Source: Candidatus Omnitrophota bacterium
GTDB taxonomy: Bacteria; Omnitrophota; Omnitrophia; Omnitrophales; Aquincolibacteriaceae
NCBI GenBank assembly: GCA_022711115.1
Contig: JAKLFP010000011.1
Location: 1 to 63,763, forward strand
Direction of reading: 5' to 3'
DNA: 63,763 nucleotides
Within the stretch, counting starts at the first letter, position 1. Each line of letters opens with the position of its first letter. The notes beneath the pieces were generated by a model. It made no database searches. It was not told the origin of the DNA and saw only the letters and a program-made list of their open reading frames with translations. The position numbers and the translations under genes were made by a program. Below, piece by piece: positions 26,489 through 33,956 of the stretch.

Positions 26489-27021
26489 TGATCAATCAAG
26501 AAGTTGTTGATCGCAGTACGATTTTTCATGCGATTCGTGTTTCTGTTCAGGAACTCCATTCGGATAAAGTGTTTATGGAGGATCTTCATGGGTCGCCTTT
26601 TTTATTTAAAAGTCAGGATGCCAAGGTTTGGGTGCGTATCTTTTATCGTGCGATGCAGGACTTTTCCTTGGAGGAATTGCAGCAAGAAATCAAGAAGCTT
26701 TGGGTCCTTATGCCTGTCGATGCGGTGCTTTATTTGTTTTATCCTTCTTTGGATCGTAAACAAATTCTTGATATGAATGGTTTCAGTGATCGCCTCAGCT
26801 TTTTTGAGTTTGCGAATCTTTCAAACTCTGAAAGCTTCCAGTTTGGGATTCGTATTTGCAAGTGGATCCCGGCGATGACGTTAGCATCTCTTCCGGCGGA
26901 GAATTCCAAAAACAAATTGCAACCAAGCATGAGCAAGAGCAGCTTTCTTCAAAAAACGCGATTGAACGCGAAAGAAATCGAAGGTCTTTCCGAGCTTTCC
27001 TTGGTTTTGATGCGCCTCTAA
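26485..27021 (+). CDS. Unknown protein, third gene of the ParA operon
   Basis: 178 residues, ATGA overlap with the pseudo-ParA gene. No signal peptide or membrane segment. A mixed alpha/beta pattern is visible, with a hydrophobic strand DAVLYLFYPSLDRKQIL followed by FSDRLSFFEFANLSN, and a polar linker rich in Ser/Lys before a helical C-terminus (ARLNAKEIEGL-like). I do not recognise the family. Tight coupling makes it a probable third component or adaptor of the ParA-CBM system. It ends 107 bp before the IS element. Confidence 0.7.
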   Translation: MMINQEVVDRSTIFHAIRVSVQELHSDKVFMEDLHGSPFLFKSQDAKVWVRIFYRAMQDFSLEELQQEIKKLWVLMPVDAVLYLFYPSLDRKQILDMNGFSDRLSFFEFANLSNSESFQFGIRICKWIPAMTLASLPAENSKNKLQPSMSKSSFLQKTRLNAKEIEGLSELSLVLMRL

Positions 27022-27117
27022 AGTAAAGCTCCATCTATCTGAAATTCAACAAATTCGCCTGCTGTTCCTTGGCATTCGTGGGAGTTGAAGAAATACAGCG
27101 CCAGTTTCTCTGAACGA

Positions 27118-28332
27118 TCATGCAATAAGAATTGTGTCCTTTGGAAGTTCGGCGGATTGATCTTCGATAGGGGCGAGTGGTTTTTGTTTGTGTTGGATGA
27201 AAGTAAAGAGTGCGATGTAAAGGTTGCCCCTGCCCTGGAAGTATCCATACCGATGGGTCCAGTCCCGGACCTTATCGATTAAGCTTTCCATGGAATTATT
27301 CGTATAAATCCAGCGCCAATGATCTTTGGGGAAGCGCAGGTAGGTCATGGTTCTTTCGAATCCGGTTACAAACGAGCGTACCGCCCGAGGTTCGCTGCGA
27401 CGCCACTTGTTTTTAAAAGCCGCGAGATTTTGAAGCAGGGATCGTTGGCCGGTAGCGGTCATGTAAACATCCGAGGCGTCTCGGAGGAAACGTTTTTTAT
27501 TTTTTGAGTTTTTAATGTGCTGACCGGCCGCTTTGACTTTGTGGAACATGCAGCCTTGTTGAGGTGTATGGGGAAAGATCATGGCTGCGGCATTTTCGAT
27601 GGCTTTTGAATCGTCGCTGATGATGAGTTTGGGCGTTTGAAGGCCCCGTCGCTTTAAATCGTTCAAAAGTCTCTCACAGCCCTCCTGAGACTCGCTTTTA
27701 AGGATGACAAAGCCGAGGATCTCGGTGTTGTGGTGTTCGTCCATGCCAAACGCCCAAAGGACGCACCACTGCTGGAGTTCGGCTTCTCTGACTCCGACGA
27801 CCATGCCATCGATAAAAACGTAGGGCCAGCGTTTAGAAATAGGCCGGTTGAGCCAATCCTGGAGGTCGTTTTCAACGCGATGGGTTAACTTCTGGAGAAA
27901 CGTTTTTGAGAACCGGGAGTGGCCAAAAGACTGAATGATCTCCTGCGCACAGGCACCCGATCTGCCGAGGAGGTAGGTTTGGAGCATAGCTTCGAGGACG
28001 CCGTCTTCGACCTGCTGCCAACGGTCGAAAAGGGAGAAGCGGATATCGAGGTTTCTAGCTCTTGGGATGCGGATATCTTCGATGCGTCCCACCACGGTTT
28101 CAAGAGAGCGAGTATAGGAGCCGTTTCTTTTGGTCTTGCGGCCTGGCGCACGCTGGTAAGGTTCGGCCCCGATCAGAAAGTTGAACTCCGTTTGGATCAT
28201 TTGCTGGATGATGACCTTGGTTTCGTTCCTGAGTTTCATCTGAAGATCTTCCCAAAAAAGTGCTCTGAATTGCCGTTTACTTTCAAACCACCGGGTTGTA
28301 AGATGCCCCTCGAAGTTAAGTGTGTTGTGCAT
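27118..28332 (-). CDS. IS256-family (mutator) transposase
   Basis: 404 residues on the minus strand. DDE-type catalytic positions fit FIDGMVV, IISDDSKAIENAAAMIFP and TNNSMESLIDKVRDW; the CMFHKVKAAGQH stretch is the family's conserved C-x2-H region. Length and layout match IS256-type enzymes, which cut and paste through circular intermediates. AAGGAGG precedes the ATG by 10 bases, but the start codon is folded into a hairpin (see 28331-28376). The last few codons and the stop lie outside the inverted repeat, in flanking DNA. The frame is intact, so the enzyme could be active. Confidence 0.93.
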   Translation of the reverse strand: MHNTLNFEGHLTTRWFESKRQFRALFWEDLQMKLRNETKVIIQQMIQTEFNFLIGAEPYQRAPGRKTKRNGSYTRSLETVVGRIEDIRIPRARNLDIRFSLFDRWQQVEDGVLEAMLQTYLLGRSGACAQEIIQSFGHSRFSKTFLQKLTHRVENDLQDWLNRPISKRWPYVFIDGMVVGVREAELQQWCVLWAFGMDEHHNTEILGFVILKSESQEGCERLLNDLKRRGLQTPKLIISDDSKAIENAAAMIFPHTPQQGCMFHKVKAAGQHIKNSKNKKRFLRDASDVYMTATGQRSLLQNLAAFKNKWRRSEPRAVRSFVTGFERTMTYLRFPKDHWRWIYTNNSMESLIDKVRDWTHRYGYFQGRGNLYIALFTFIQHKQKPLAPIEDQSAELPKDTILIA

Positions 28333-28412
28333 AGGGTACGAGCCTCCTTTTTTAGACGAAAGAACTCGTACCCTATTTTTTTATCTACCGCCACTTCAAA
28401 AGGACACAATTC
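27129..28412 (-). mobile_element. IS256-like insertion sequence, 1284 bp
   Basis: Terminal inverted repeats are visible: GAATTGTGTCCTTT starts at 27129, and the same sequence is read on the minus strand from 28412. Similarity continues a further 11 bases inward with a 2-base offset (GGAAGT.. versus TGAAGT..). The element holds one transposase gene. The 8 bp flanking each side do not match, so no target-site duplication is apparent. It lies between the ParA operon and the zinc-ribbon gene. Confidence 0.85.
28331..28376 (-). promoter_or_regulatory. Hairpin sequestering the transposase start codon
   Basis: Bases 28331-28342 and 28365-28376 form a perfect 12-bp stem. On the minus strand the loop holds the Shine-Dalgarno AAGGAGG and the 3' arm includes the first two bases of the ATG. 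On the plus strand the same stem is followed by seven T and could act as a terminator for transcripts from the ParA side. Confidence 0.75.
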
Positions 28413-28451
28413 CATATACAGCTTACTCTGAACAACCTTCATATTTCGTTC

Positions 28452-28480
28452 TTGATGGTATCTGTTATCTCTTTTATAAT
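28452..28480 (+). promoter_or_regulatory. Sigma-70 type promoter immediately before the zinc-ribbon gene
   Basis: TTGATG (28452-28457), 17 bp, TATAAT (28475-28480). The predicted start site (28486-28489) is only a few bases before the ATG at 28491, so the mRNA would be leaderless or nearly so. The promoter lies 40 bp outside the IS end. Confidence 0.6.
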
Positions 28481-28490
28481 CTCAGTCTAT

Positions 28491-29207
28491 ATGACAAATC
28501 CAATCACGCAAAATCTGGATCTTTTGAAGCGAGCTCAACAGCTTGATAGTGAAATCTATCATACCCGTCTTCTCTTGGAGGAAATACCTGTGGAACGCGC
28601 GAAGCTCAGCTTAGAGCTTGAGAACGAAAAAGCACGTTCAAACGATTTAGATAAGATTCTCAAGGACATCCAACTCAAATTGAAAACAAAAGAGCTTGAA
28701 CTTTCGCAAAAAGAAGGACAAGTTAAAAAACTGGATGGGCAACTCTCTCAAGTCAAAACCAATAAGGAATACAACGCACTTCAACAAGAGATCGCATCGT
28801 TGAAGGCGGACAATTCACTTTTGGAAGAAGAAATTATTCGTGTTTTGGATGAAGTCGAGGCTGCCAAGGATGAAGCTCGGAAGGAAAAAGAAAAATTTAC
28901 TTTGGTCGCAAAGTCATTTCAAGGGAAAGATGACGAACAGGTTAGCCAGGAAAAAAATCTACAGGGACGTTTGATCGATCTCAAAAAACAACGCGATGAA
29001 GCTGTGATGCAATTGCCGCCAGAGTTGGGAGAGCTTTATAATCGCATTGCATCGAAAAAACAAGGTCTTGCCCTGGCCCTTGTGACAGGAGATGTTTGCA
29101 CGGCATGTCAGATGCAGTTGCGTCCGCAGTTGATCAATGAAGTTCGTCTTGGAGAGAATATTGTGGTTTGCGAAAATTGCTCTCGCATTCTTTACTTTGA
29201 TAGCTAA
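28491..29207 (+). CDS. C4 zinc-ribbon coiled-coil protein (CT398/HP0958-like)
   Basis: 238 residues from ATG 28491; the frame extends upstream to a TTG that coincides with the -35 element. Residues 10-185 are a long coiled-coil hairpin (LDSEIYHTRLLLEEIP, KTNKEYNALQQEIASLKADN is the family's conserved block). The C-terminus is a zinc ribbon, C-x2-C ... C-x2-C (DVCTACQMQLRPQ; VCENCSRILYF). Relatives in Chlamydia and Helicobacter bind RNA-polymerase sigma54, type III or flagellar components. No partner gene is adjacent. No Shine-Dalgarno is seen. Confidence 0.9.
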   Translation: MTNPITQNLDLLKRAQQLDSEIYHTRLLLEEIPVERAKLSLELENEKARSNDLDKILKDIQLKLKTKELELSQKEGQVKKLDGQLSQVKTNKEYNALQQEIASLKADNSLLEEEIIRVLDEVEAAKDEARKEKEKFTLVAKSFQGKDDEQVSQEKNLQGRLIDLKKQRDEAVMQLPPELGELYNRIASKKQGLALALVTGDVCTACQMQLRPQLINEVRLGENIVVCENCSRILYFDS

Positions 29208-29345
29208 ATCCAACCTTTCTCATAAATTTCTGAAGTTTCCAATCTAGTCTTTTTTATATCCGCAAAGTGCTTATTTTTCGTCTCACTTAGTGCCCCACAG
29301 GAAGTGCCATTCCAATTATTGTCAGGCTATTTCGACGCTATGGCG

Positions 29346-29370
29346 AAGCAGCTCTTTTGAGCTGTTTTTT
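29346..29370 (+). terminator. Rho-independent terminator after the zinc-ribbon gene
   Basis: CAGCTC (29349-29354) pairs with GAGCTG (29359-29364) around TTTT, followed by six T. It separates the zinc-ribbon gene from the division cluster. Confidence 0.8.
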
Positions 29371-29396
29371 GGGGGGATCCCAAATAAAAAAGGATA

Positions 29397-29425
29397 TTGA
29401 CACCAGATTAAGGTAAAGCTATACT
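29397..29425 (+). promoter_or_regulatory. Sigma-70 type promoter of the mraZ division cluster
   Basis: TTGACA (29397-29402), 17 bp, TATACT (29420-29425). Transcription would start near 29432, just upstream of the MraZ boxes. Confidence 0.85.
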
Positions 29426-29440
29426 GTCGCCGATAATAAA

Positions 29441-29470
29441 GTGGGAAGAAGTGGGGAATAGTGGGAGATA
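29441..29470 (+). promoter_or_regulatory. MraZ operator: three GTGGG direct repeats at 10-bp spacing
   Basis: GTGGGAAGAA, GTGGGGAATA and GTGGGAGATA follow one another at 29441, 29451 and 29461, with a decayed fourth unit at 29471. MraZ is known to bind such GTGGG/TGGGN repeats near its own promoter and repress the cluster. Their place just after the predicted transcription start fits autorepression. Confidence 0.88.
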
Positions 29471-29488
29471 GGAAAGGGAGTAAAGACC

Positions 29489-29926
29489 ATGTTTTATGGT
29501 GAATTCGAACACGTGATTGATAATAAAAGTCGCGTGATGATTCCCGCGAAGTTCCGAGAGATTTTTAAAGAGCGCTATGTAGAGCGTTTTTTCATCACGC
29601 GAGGCCTCGACCAGTGTTTGTTTGTCTTCACGGAAGAACAATGGAAAACGGAGGAAAAAAAATTTCGCGACATGCCTTTCACGAAGGCCGAGTCAAGAAC
29701 ATTCAACCGGCTTTTCTTTTCAGGTGCCAGTGAGGTGGTGTGTGATAAACAGGGAAGAATTTTAATCCCGGATTATCTTAAAAGTTATGCCGCAATTGAA
29801 GCAGATGTTGTGATCGTCGGTGTTTCAAGCCGTATCGAGATCTGGGCTAAAGAAAAATGGCAAGGTTTTTTTAATAATCATAAAAATCATTTCGAAGAAC
29901 TAGCAGAAAAACTTATCACGGAATAA
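29489..29926 (+). CDS. mraZ: Transcriptional regulator MraZ
   Basis: 145 residues with two SpoVT/AbrB-type half-domains carrying the DxxxR signatures: DNKSRVMIPAKFRE and DKQGRILIPDYL. MraZ forms ring oligomers and represses the division/cell-wall (dcw) cluster from the repeats found directly upstream. It is the first gene of the local cluster STAS-rsmH-ftsL-ftsI. GGGAG precedes the ATG. Confidence 0.96.
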   Translation: MFYGEFEHVIDNKSRVMIPAKFREIFKERYVERFFITRGLDQCLFVFTEEQWKTEEKKFRDMPFTKAESRTFNRLFFSGASEVVCDKQGRILIPDYLKSYAAIEADVVIVGVSSRIEIWAKEKWQGFFNNHKNHFEELAEKLITE

Positions 29927-29940
29927 TCGGGGAGGCAATT

Positions 29941-30279
29941 ATGGTTTATCATGCCAGGACAAAAATCGGTGTGGATGTGCTGAGGTTCGACGGAGATCTC
30001 AATGCGCTTGCGATGATGAAAATGAAAGATCGCATGAATCGCTTGCTTAATAAAAATCACAAAAGGTTGTTGCTTGATCTTAAGGAGACAAAACACGTCG
30101 AGCTCGCCGGGGTGGGTATTCTGGTGGATCGGTTGCGGAAAGTTCGGGAACAGAAAGGGGATATCAAATTATGCAATCTGCGTCCCGAAGTTGAAAAAAC
30201 TTTTCAGATGATAGGGGTCAATGGTCTTATGGAAAGTTTTTCATCTGAAGAAGAGGCAATTCGTAGTTTTGCGTCATAA
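29941..30279 (+). CDS. STAS-domain protein without the phospho-serine
   Basis: 112 residues, a single STAS fold: RLLLDLKETKHVELAGVGILVDRLRKVRE, IKLCNLRPEVEKTFQMIGV. The loop that normally reads DSSG is ELAG, so the serine phosphorylated by RsbW-type kinases is missing. It may be a constitutively active or structural STAS domain. Its place between mraZ and rsmH, with an overlap of 11 bp with rsmH, ties its expression to cell division; this insertion in the dcw order is unusual to my knowledge. Confidence 0.85.
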   Translation: MVYHARTKIGVDVLRFDGDLNALAMMKMKDRMNRLLNKNHKRLLLDLKETKHVELAGVGILVDRLRKVREQKGDIKLCNLRPEVEKTFQMIGVNGLMESFSSEEEAIRSFAS

Positions 30280-31177
30280 TCCCGTTCTTTTACATGAAGT
30301 CCTTGAGTGCTTGGATTTAAAACCCGGCGCAGTGGTGGTGGATGGAACACTGGGAAGCGGCGGGCATGCCGAAGCGATGCTTCAGAGGATTGGCGCTAAG
30401 GGCAGATTCATAGGGTTGGATCAGGATGCCTCGGCGATTACGAGATGCCGGGAAATATTCAAGGCAGATTCTCGAGTAACATTGATTCATGAAAATTTTC
30501 GGAATATCGGAGATGTTCTAAAAGAAATACATGTGGCAAAAGTGGATGCCGTACTGCTCGATGTAGGCATGTCGTCGGAACAGTTGGCGGATGAACAACG
30601 CGGTTTCAGTTTCCAGGTGAAAGGGGAATTGGATATGCGGATGAATCCAGAGGTTGGTTTCAAAGCTTCGGAGCTCATTGCTCAGGCATCTGAGAGCGAG
30701 CTTGCCGATATATTCTTTTATTTTGGCGAAGAGCGGCGCGCTCGGCGATTTGCCCGTGTCATTGTGGAAACCCGCAAGCACCAACCCATCCGGACCACCG
30801 AAGATCTCACTCATGTTGTGGAGCAAGCATTGCCGATGACGATGCGGTTTAAAGAGGGAAATCGACCTGTCTGGGCGCGACGTCATCCAGCGACCCGAAT
30901 TTTTCAAGCTTTACGGATTGCCGTCAACGATGAATTTAATGCGCTGAAGGAGGGCATTCTTGGAGCTTGGGAGCATCTTGCCAGTGCAGGGCGGCTTGCT
31001 GTGATTAGTTTTCACTCGCTTGAAGACCGGATTGTGAAGCTTCAGTTTCGCGAATGGGTAAGCCTTGGGCAAGGAAAATTGATTTTTCGTAAACCAATTG
31101 TTGCAAAACATTCAGAAATGATTAATAATCCGAGATCAAGAAGTGCAAAATTGAGAGCCATAGAGAAAAAATCATGA
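30269..31177 (+). CDS. rsmH: 16S rRNA (cytosine-1402-N4)-methyltransferase RsmH
   Basis: 302 residues assuming the TTG at 30269, which puts the family N-terminus (RHNPVLLHEVLECL) right at the start; the frame is open further upstream inside the STAS gene, and AGAGG lies 12 bases before. SAM-binding motif VDGTLGSGGHAEAML, DAVLLDVGMSSEQL and the C-terminal ISFHSLEDRIVK are diagnostic. It methylates C1402 in the ribosomal P site. A member of the dcw cluster, overlapping ftsL by 4 bp. Confidence 0.94.
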   Translation: MRHNPVLLHEVLECLDLKPGAVVVDGTLGSGGHAEAMLQRIGAKGRFIGLDQDASAITRCREIFKADSRVTLIHENFRNIGDVLKEIHVAKVDAVLLDVGMSSEQLADEQRGFSFQVKGELDMRMNPEVGFKASELIAQASESELADIFFYFGEERRARRFARVIVETRKHQPIRTTEDLTHVVEQALPMTMRFKEGNRPVWARRHPATRIFQALRIAVNDEFNALKEGILGAWEHLASAGRLAVISFHSLEDRIVKLQFREWVSLGQGKLIFRKPIVAKHSEMINNPRSRSAKLRAIEKKS

Positions 31178-31566
31178 AAGGCAGCGGGAAGATATTAATT
31201 TATATAGCATCTTTAGCCTGTTTGATGCTTTTTTATGTGCATCTTCAGATCGCCTCGGTATTGGTGTCTTTTGATATTCATCAGAGTTCGAGGAAGCTTG
31301 CCGAAAAGCAGGAGCTCTATCGAAGGGTTCAATTCAAGGTAGATCAGTTGAGGGCCCCCCGCCTTCTTGAAGCAAAAATGAAAAAACATGATTTGGAATT
31401 AGGACTTCCTGGCAAAATTCAAGTGGTTGAAATACCAACGATGCCTGAAGTGAGTATGCCGGTGCCGCAGATTCAACAGGTTTCACACTCGATTTCTTCA
31501 ACAGTTTCCAATTTTCTCGGTCGTTGGATACAAACAGCTCAAGCCAAGACAGAGTTTTCTTCTTAA
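31174..31566 (+). CDS. ftsL: FtsL-like division protein
   Basis: 130 residues with one N-terminal membrane helix (about 7-28) and a short coiled coil (SSRKLAEKQELYRRVQFKVDQL), then a Pro-rich tail. Sequence conservation of FtsL is low; the call rests on topology, size and position between rsmH and ftsI. FtsL works with FtsB and FtsQ to activate septal peptidoglycan synthesis. Confidence 0.75.
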   Translation: MKGSGKILIYIASLACLMLFYVHLQIASVLVSFDIHQSSRKLAEKQELYRRVQFKVDQLRAPRLLEAKMKKHDLELGLPGKIQVVEIPTMPEVSMPVPQIQQVSHSISSTVSNFLGRWIQTAQAKTEFSS

Positions 31567-31569
31567 ACA

Positions 31570-33330
31570 ATGCGTGCGCAGCTTTCGCCGCGAAGATTCT
31601 GGTTTCTCTATGCGGTTTTGTTTGTTTTGTTCGGCCTTATTGTTTTTCAGATCATTCAGCTGACTTGGTTTCATCAATCAGCGCTTCTCGCAGTCGCTCA
31701 CCGGCAACAGTATCTCGCAGTTGAAACGCCGCCATTGCGAGGTCCCATCACAGACCGTAACGGCAAAGAATTTGTCACGAATTTAAAAATCCCGTCAATC
31801 TATGCTGTCCCAAGAATTTTAAGCCATGAAGAACGAAAAACGCTCAGCTCAGAACTTGCGAAGATTTTGGGACTTGAACAAAAAAGATTGTTAGAAAAAC
31901 TCAAGAAAGACAAATCTTTTGTTTGGATCAAGCGCCGCGTGACTTTTGAAGAAGCCAATAAAGTTAAAAAGTTGGGAAATCCCGCGCTTGGTGTTATCGA
32001 TGAATACAAACGCTTTTACCCGCAGGGGCCGATGTTGGCGCAGGTCCTCGGCTTTTCCAATGTGGATAATCAGGGCCTCGATGGGATTGAGCTTTTCATG
32101 GATAATGAGTTGCGTGGAAAGCCGGGTAAACGTATCACCAAACGCGATGCCCTGGGTCGTGAAATCAAGGCTTTCGAAATCAAGGCACTTCCGGCGATCG
32201 ATGGAAATCGAATTGTCCTGACGATCGATCAGCGTCTTCAATATCTTACCGAAAAATCCCTGGAGTTGGCTTTTAAACAGTGGAAGGCAAAGGGAGCCTG
32301 GGCGATTGTGATGGATCCGTGGACCGGGGAGATCCTGGCGATGGCAAATCAACCCGGATTTGACCCGAATTCCTATGATAAGTCCACGGCTGAAACCAAA
32401 AGAAACCGGGCGGTTACCGATATGTACGAACCGGGTTCTGTTTTCAAGATTGTGACGGCAAGCGGGGCTTTAAATGAAGGAGTGATCACGCCGGAAACGA
32501 AAATTAACTGCGAGAATGGTAAGTGGCACTGGGGCTACAAAGTTCTGCATGACGTACACCCGTATGGGATACTCAGCATGACCGAGGTTATTGTCAAATC
32601 CAGCAATATTGGAACCGTCAAAATCGGTTTAAAACTTGGGCCCACAAAGTTACAACAGTACATCAAAGGATTTGGCTTCGGGGCCTATACGGGCATCGAT
32701 TTGGGCGGGGAAGCTCCGGGATATACTCGACCCCCTTCTCAATGGTCGAAGACTTCGCCTTATAATATTCCCATCGGACAAGAAGTCATGGTAACCGCCT
32801 TACAGATGGTGACTGCTATTTCGGTGATAGCGAATGGCGGTTATTTAGTGAAGCCGTATATCATTTCGAAAATTCAGGATTCGGTGGGTGTGGTCCTTAA
32901 GCAAAAAAAACCATTAATCAAGCAAAAAGTGATCAATGCTGAAACCGCTGCGACGATGCGGAAAATTCTGACTCAAGCTGTTGAAGCAGGAACTGGGACG
33001 AAGGCTAAGATCCCGGATATTCCCGTTGCCGGAAAAACAGGAACTGCGCAAAAGGTCTTACCGGGGGGGAAAGGGTATTCGCATAATACTTTTGTCTCAT
33101 CATTCATAGGTTTTGCACCGGCGGATAATCCTCGCTATGCCATGGTCGTGGTTTTGGATGAAGCTCGGCCGCTGTATTATGGCGGCACCGTCGCTGCTCC
33201 TGTGTTCAAGGAAGTCATGGAAGCAGCATTGTTGACCCAGGTTCAAGATTTTCAGACAAAAAGGCCTAGCATTCCTACGCCTATTTCTGATCATACTCCG
33301 TCGACCGCGGATTTGGCCGTAGCGGACTAA
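31570..33330 (+). CDS. ftsI: Septal penicillin-binding protein (transpeptidase, PBP3/FtsI type)
   Basis: 586 residues: membrane anchor (about 10-35), dimerisation domain starting RGPITDRNGKEFVTN, and a transpeptidase domain with SxxK in EPGSVFKIVTA, SxN in KSSNIGTVKIG and KTG in VAGKTGTAQKV. It crosslinks peptidoglycan at the septum with FtsW. There is no PASTA domain. It is the last gene of the local division cluster; the usual followers murE, murF and mraY are absent and a tRNA comes next. Confidence 0.95.
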   Translation: MRAQLSPRRFWFLYAVLFVLFGLIVFQIIQLTWFHQSALLAVAHRQQYLAVETPPLRGPITDRNGKEFVTNLKIPSIYAVPRILSHEERKTLSSELAKILGLEQKRLLEKLKKDKSFVWIKRRVTFEEANKVKKLGNPALGVIDEYKRFYPQGPMLAQVLGFSNVDNQGLDGIELFMDNELRGKPGKRITKRDALGREIKAFEIKALPAIDGNRIVLTIDQRLQYLTEKSLELAFKQWKAKGAWAIVMDPWTGEILAMANQPGFDPNSYDKSTAETKRNRAVTDMYEPGSVFKIVTASGALNEGVITPETKINCENGKWHWGYKVLHDVHPYGILSMTEVIVKSSNIGTVKIGLKLGPTKLQQYIKGFGFGAYTGIDLGGEAPGYTRPPSQWSKTSPYNIPIGQEVMVTALQMVTAISVIANGGYLVKPYIISKIQDSVGVVLKQKKPLIKQKVINAETAATMRKILTQAVEAGTGTKAKIPDIPVAGKTGTAQKVLPGGKGYSHNTFVSSFIGFAPADNPRYAMVVVLDEARPLYYGGTVAAPVFKEVMEAALLTQVQDFQTKRPSIPTPISDHTPSTADLAVAD

Positions 33331-33349
33331 AGGACAGGTTTTTAGATAC

Positions 33350-33378
33350 AAGACAGGAAGCATGAAATTTGGTATACT
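33350..33378 (+). promoter_or_regulatory. Probable promoter of tRNA-Pro
   Basis: AAGACA (33350-33355), 17 bp, TATACT (33373-33378), about 75 bases before the tRNA. The -35 is imperfect. Confidence 0.45.
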
Positions 33379-33452
33379 TTCGCGTCTTGTGGGGTGTTTT
33401 TTGAGGATATTGTGAAGAGTGGCGTCTCTTAAGGCATCAAATAAATATTCAT

Positions 33453-33527
33453 CGGGGTGTAGCACAGAGGTAGTGCGCTCGGTTCGGGACCGAGAGGTCG
33501 TAGGTTCAAATCCTATCACCCCGACCA
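33453..33527 (+). tRNA. tRNA-Pro (CGG)
   Basis: 75 bases, complete cloverleaf: acceptor CGGGGTG/CACCCCG, D-arm GCAC/GTGC, anticodon arm CTCGG-TTCGGGA-CCGAG with anticodon CGG, T-arm GTAGG-TTCAAAT-CCTAT, and an encoded CCA end. It reads the codon CCG. The sequence immediately downstream repeats and inverts its 3' end (see 33540-33708). Confidence 0.95.
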
Positions 33528-33539
33528 CTATTGATTTAA

Positions 33540-33708
33540 AGAAATATTAAGGAAGTCGGGACTGCGGAGAAGACTCCGCTGCCCCTTCGGTTTGATAGGA
33601 TTTGAAGGGAGCACTTGCAAACAAAACTGACTTATGTCAGTTTTGTAAGTGCGGGTGGCCTACCGAAGCAAAGCGGAGGAGCCAAATTCTATCACCCCGA
33701 CCATTATT
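33540..33708 (+). repeat. Palindromic element with copies of the tRNA-Pro 3' end
   Basis: The segment ends with a second copy of the tRNA tail (CTATCACCCCGACCA at 33689-33703 repeats 33513-33527). An inverted copy of the T-arm (GATAGGATTTGAA, 33594-33606) lies upstream of it and pairs with the repeat. Between them is a long hairpin: 33611-33631 pairs with 33636-33652 around TTAT, with one 4-base bulge. A smaller hairpin GCGGAG-AAGA-CTCCGC lies at 33576-33591. The layout is that of a tRNA-anchored mobile-element remnant or a structured RNA. Confidence 0.65.
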
Positions 33709-33731
33709 TTTTCTGTTCAGCGGGGCAATTT

Positions 33732-33932
33732 ATGGAATGCAAGATCGCGACAAATAAGAAGCGATGCAATTGTTCGTACGAGCCTTGTTCGCGCAAAGGA
33801 ATGTGTTGCGAATGCCTGGCTTATCACCAGCGCCAAAACGAGCTTCCAGCCTGTTTTTTTCCAGAGGATATCGAAAAGACCTATGACCGGTCTCTGGAAC
33901 GTTTTCTTTCCTTACATCAAAAAAGAAAATAA
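33732..33932 (+). CDS. Small Cys-rich DUF6485 family protein
   Basis: 66 residues from ATG 33732; the longer open frame upstream runs through the palindromic element and is not coding-like. Eight cysteines: [31 protein letters not shown] and LPACFFP, the pattern of DUF6485, a family of small presumably metal-binding cytosolic proteins. Function unknown. GGGGC is a weak ribosome-binding site. The next gene begins 24 bp later. Confidence 0.8.
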   Translation: MECKIATNKKRCNCSYEPCSRKGMCCECLAYHQRQNELPACFFPEDIEKTYDRSLERFLSLHQKRK

Positions 33933-33956
33933 AAAAGTGCTTTGGAATAAAACGCT

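Noticed and set aside
27022-27117. Remnant gene on the minus strand beside the IS
   Set aside because: A short frame ends in flanking DNA without a recognisable domain or start; not enough to call.
27116-28420. Target-site duplication of the IS element
   Set aside because: The 8-9 bases flanking the two inverted repeats do not match.
29208-29488. RNase P RNA or another large RNA gene before mraZ
   Set aside because: Too short, no conserved RNase P blocks; a terminator, promoter and MraZ boxes explain the region.
33100-33528. Minus-strand ORF beginning MVGVIGFEPTTSRSRTER
   Set aside because: This peptide is the well-known artefact of translating the antisense of a tRNA gene; the rest is antisense to ftsI.
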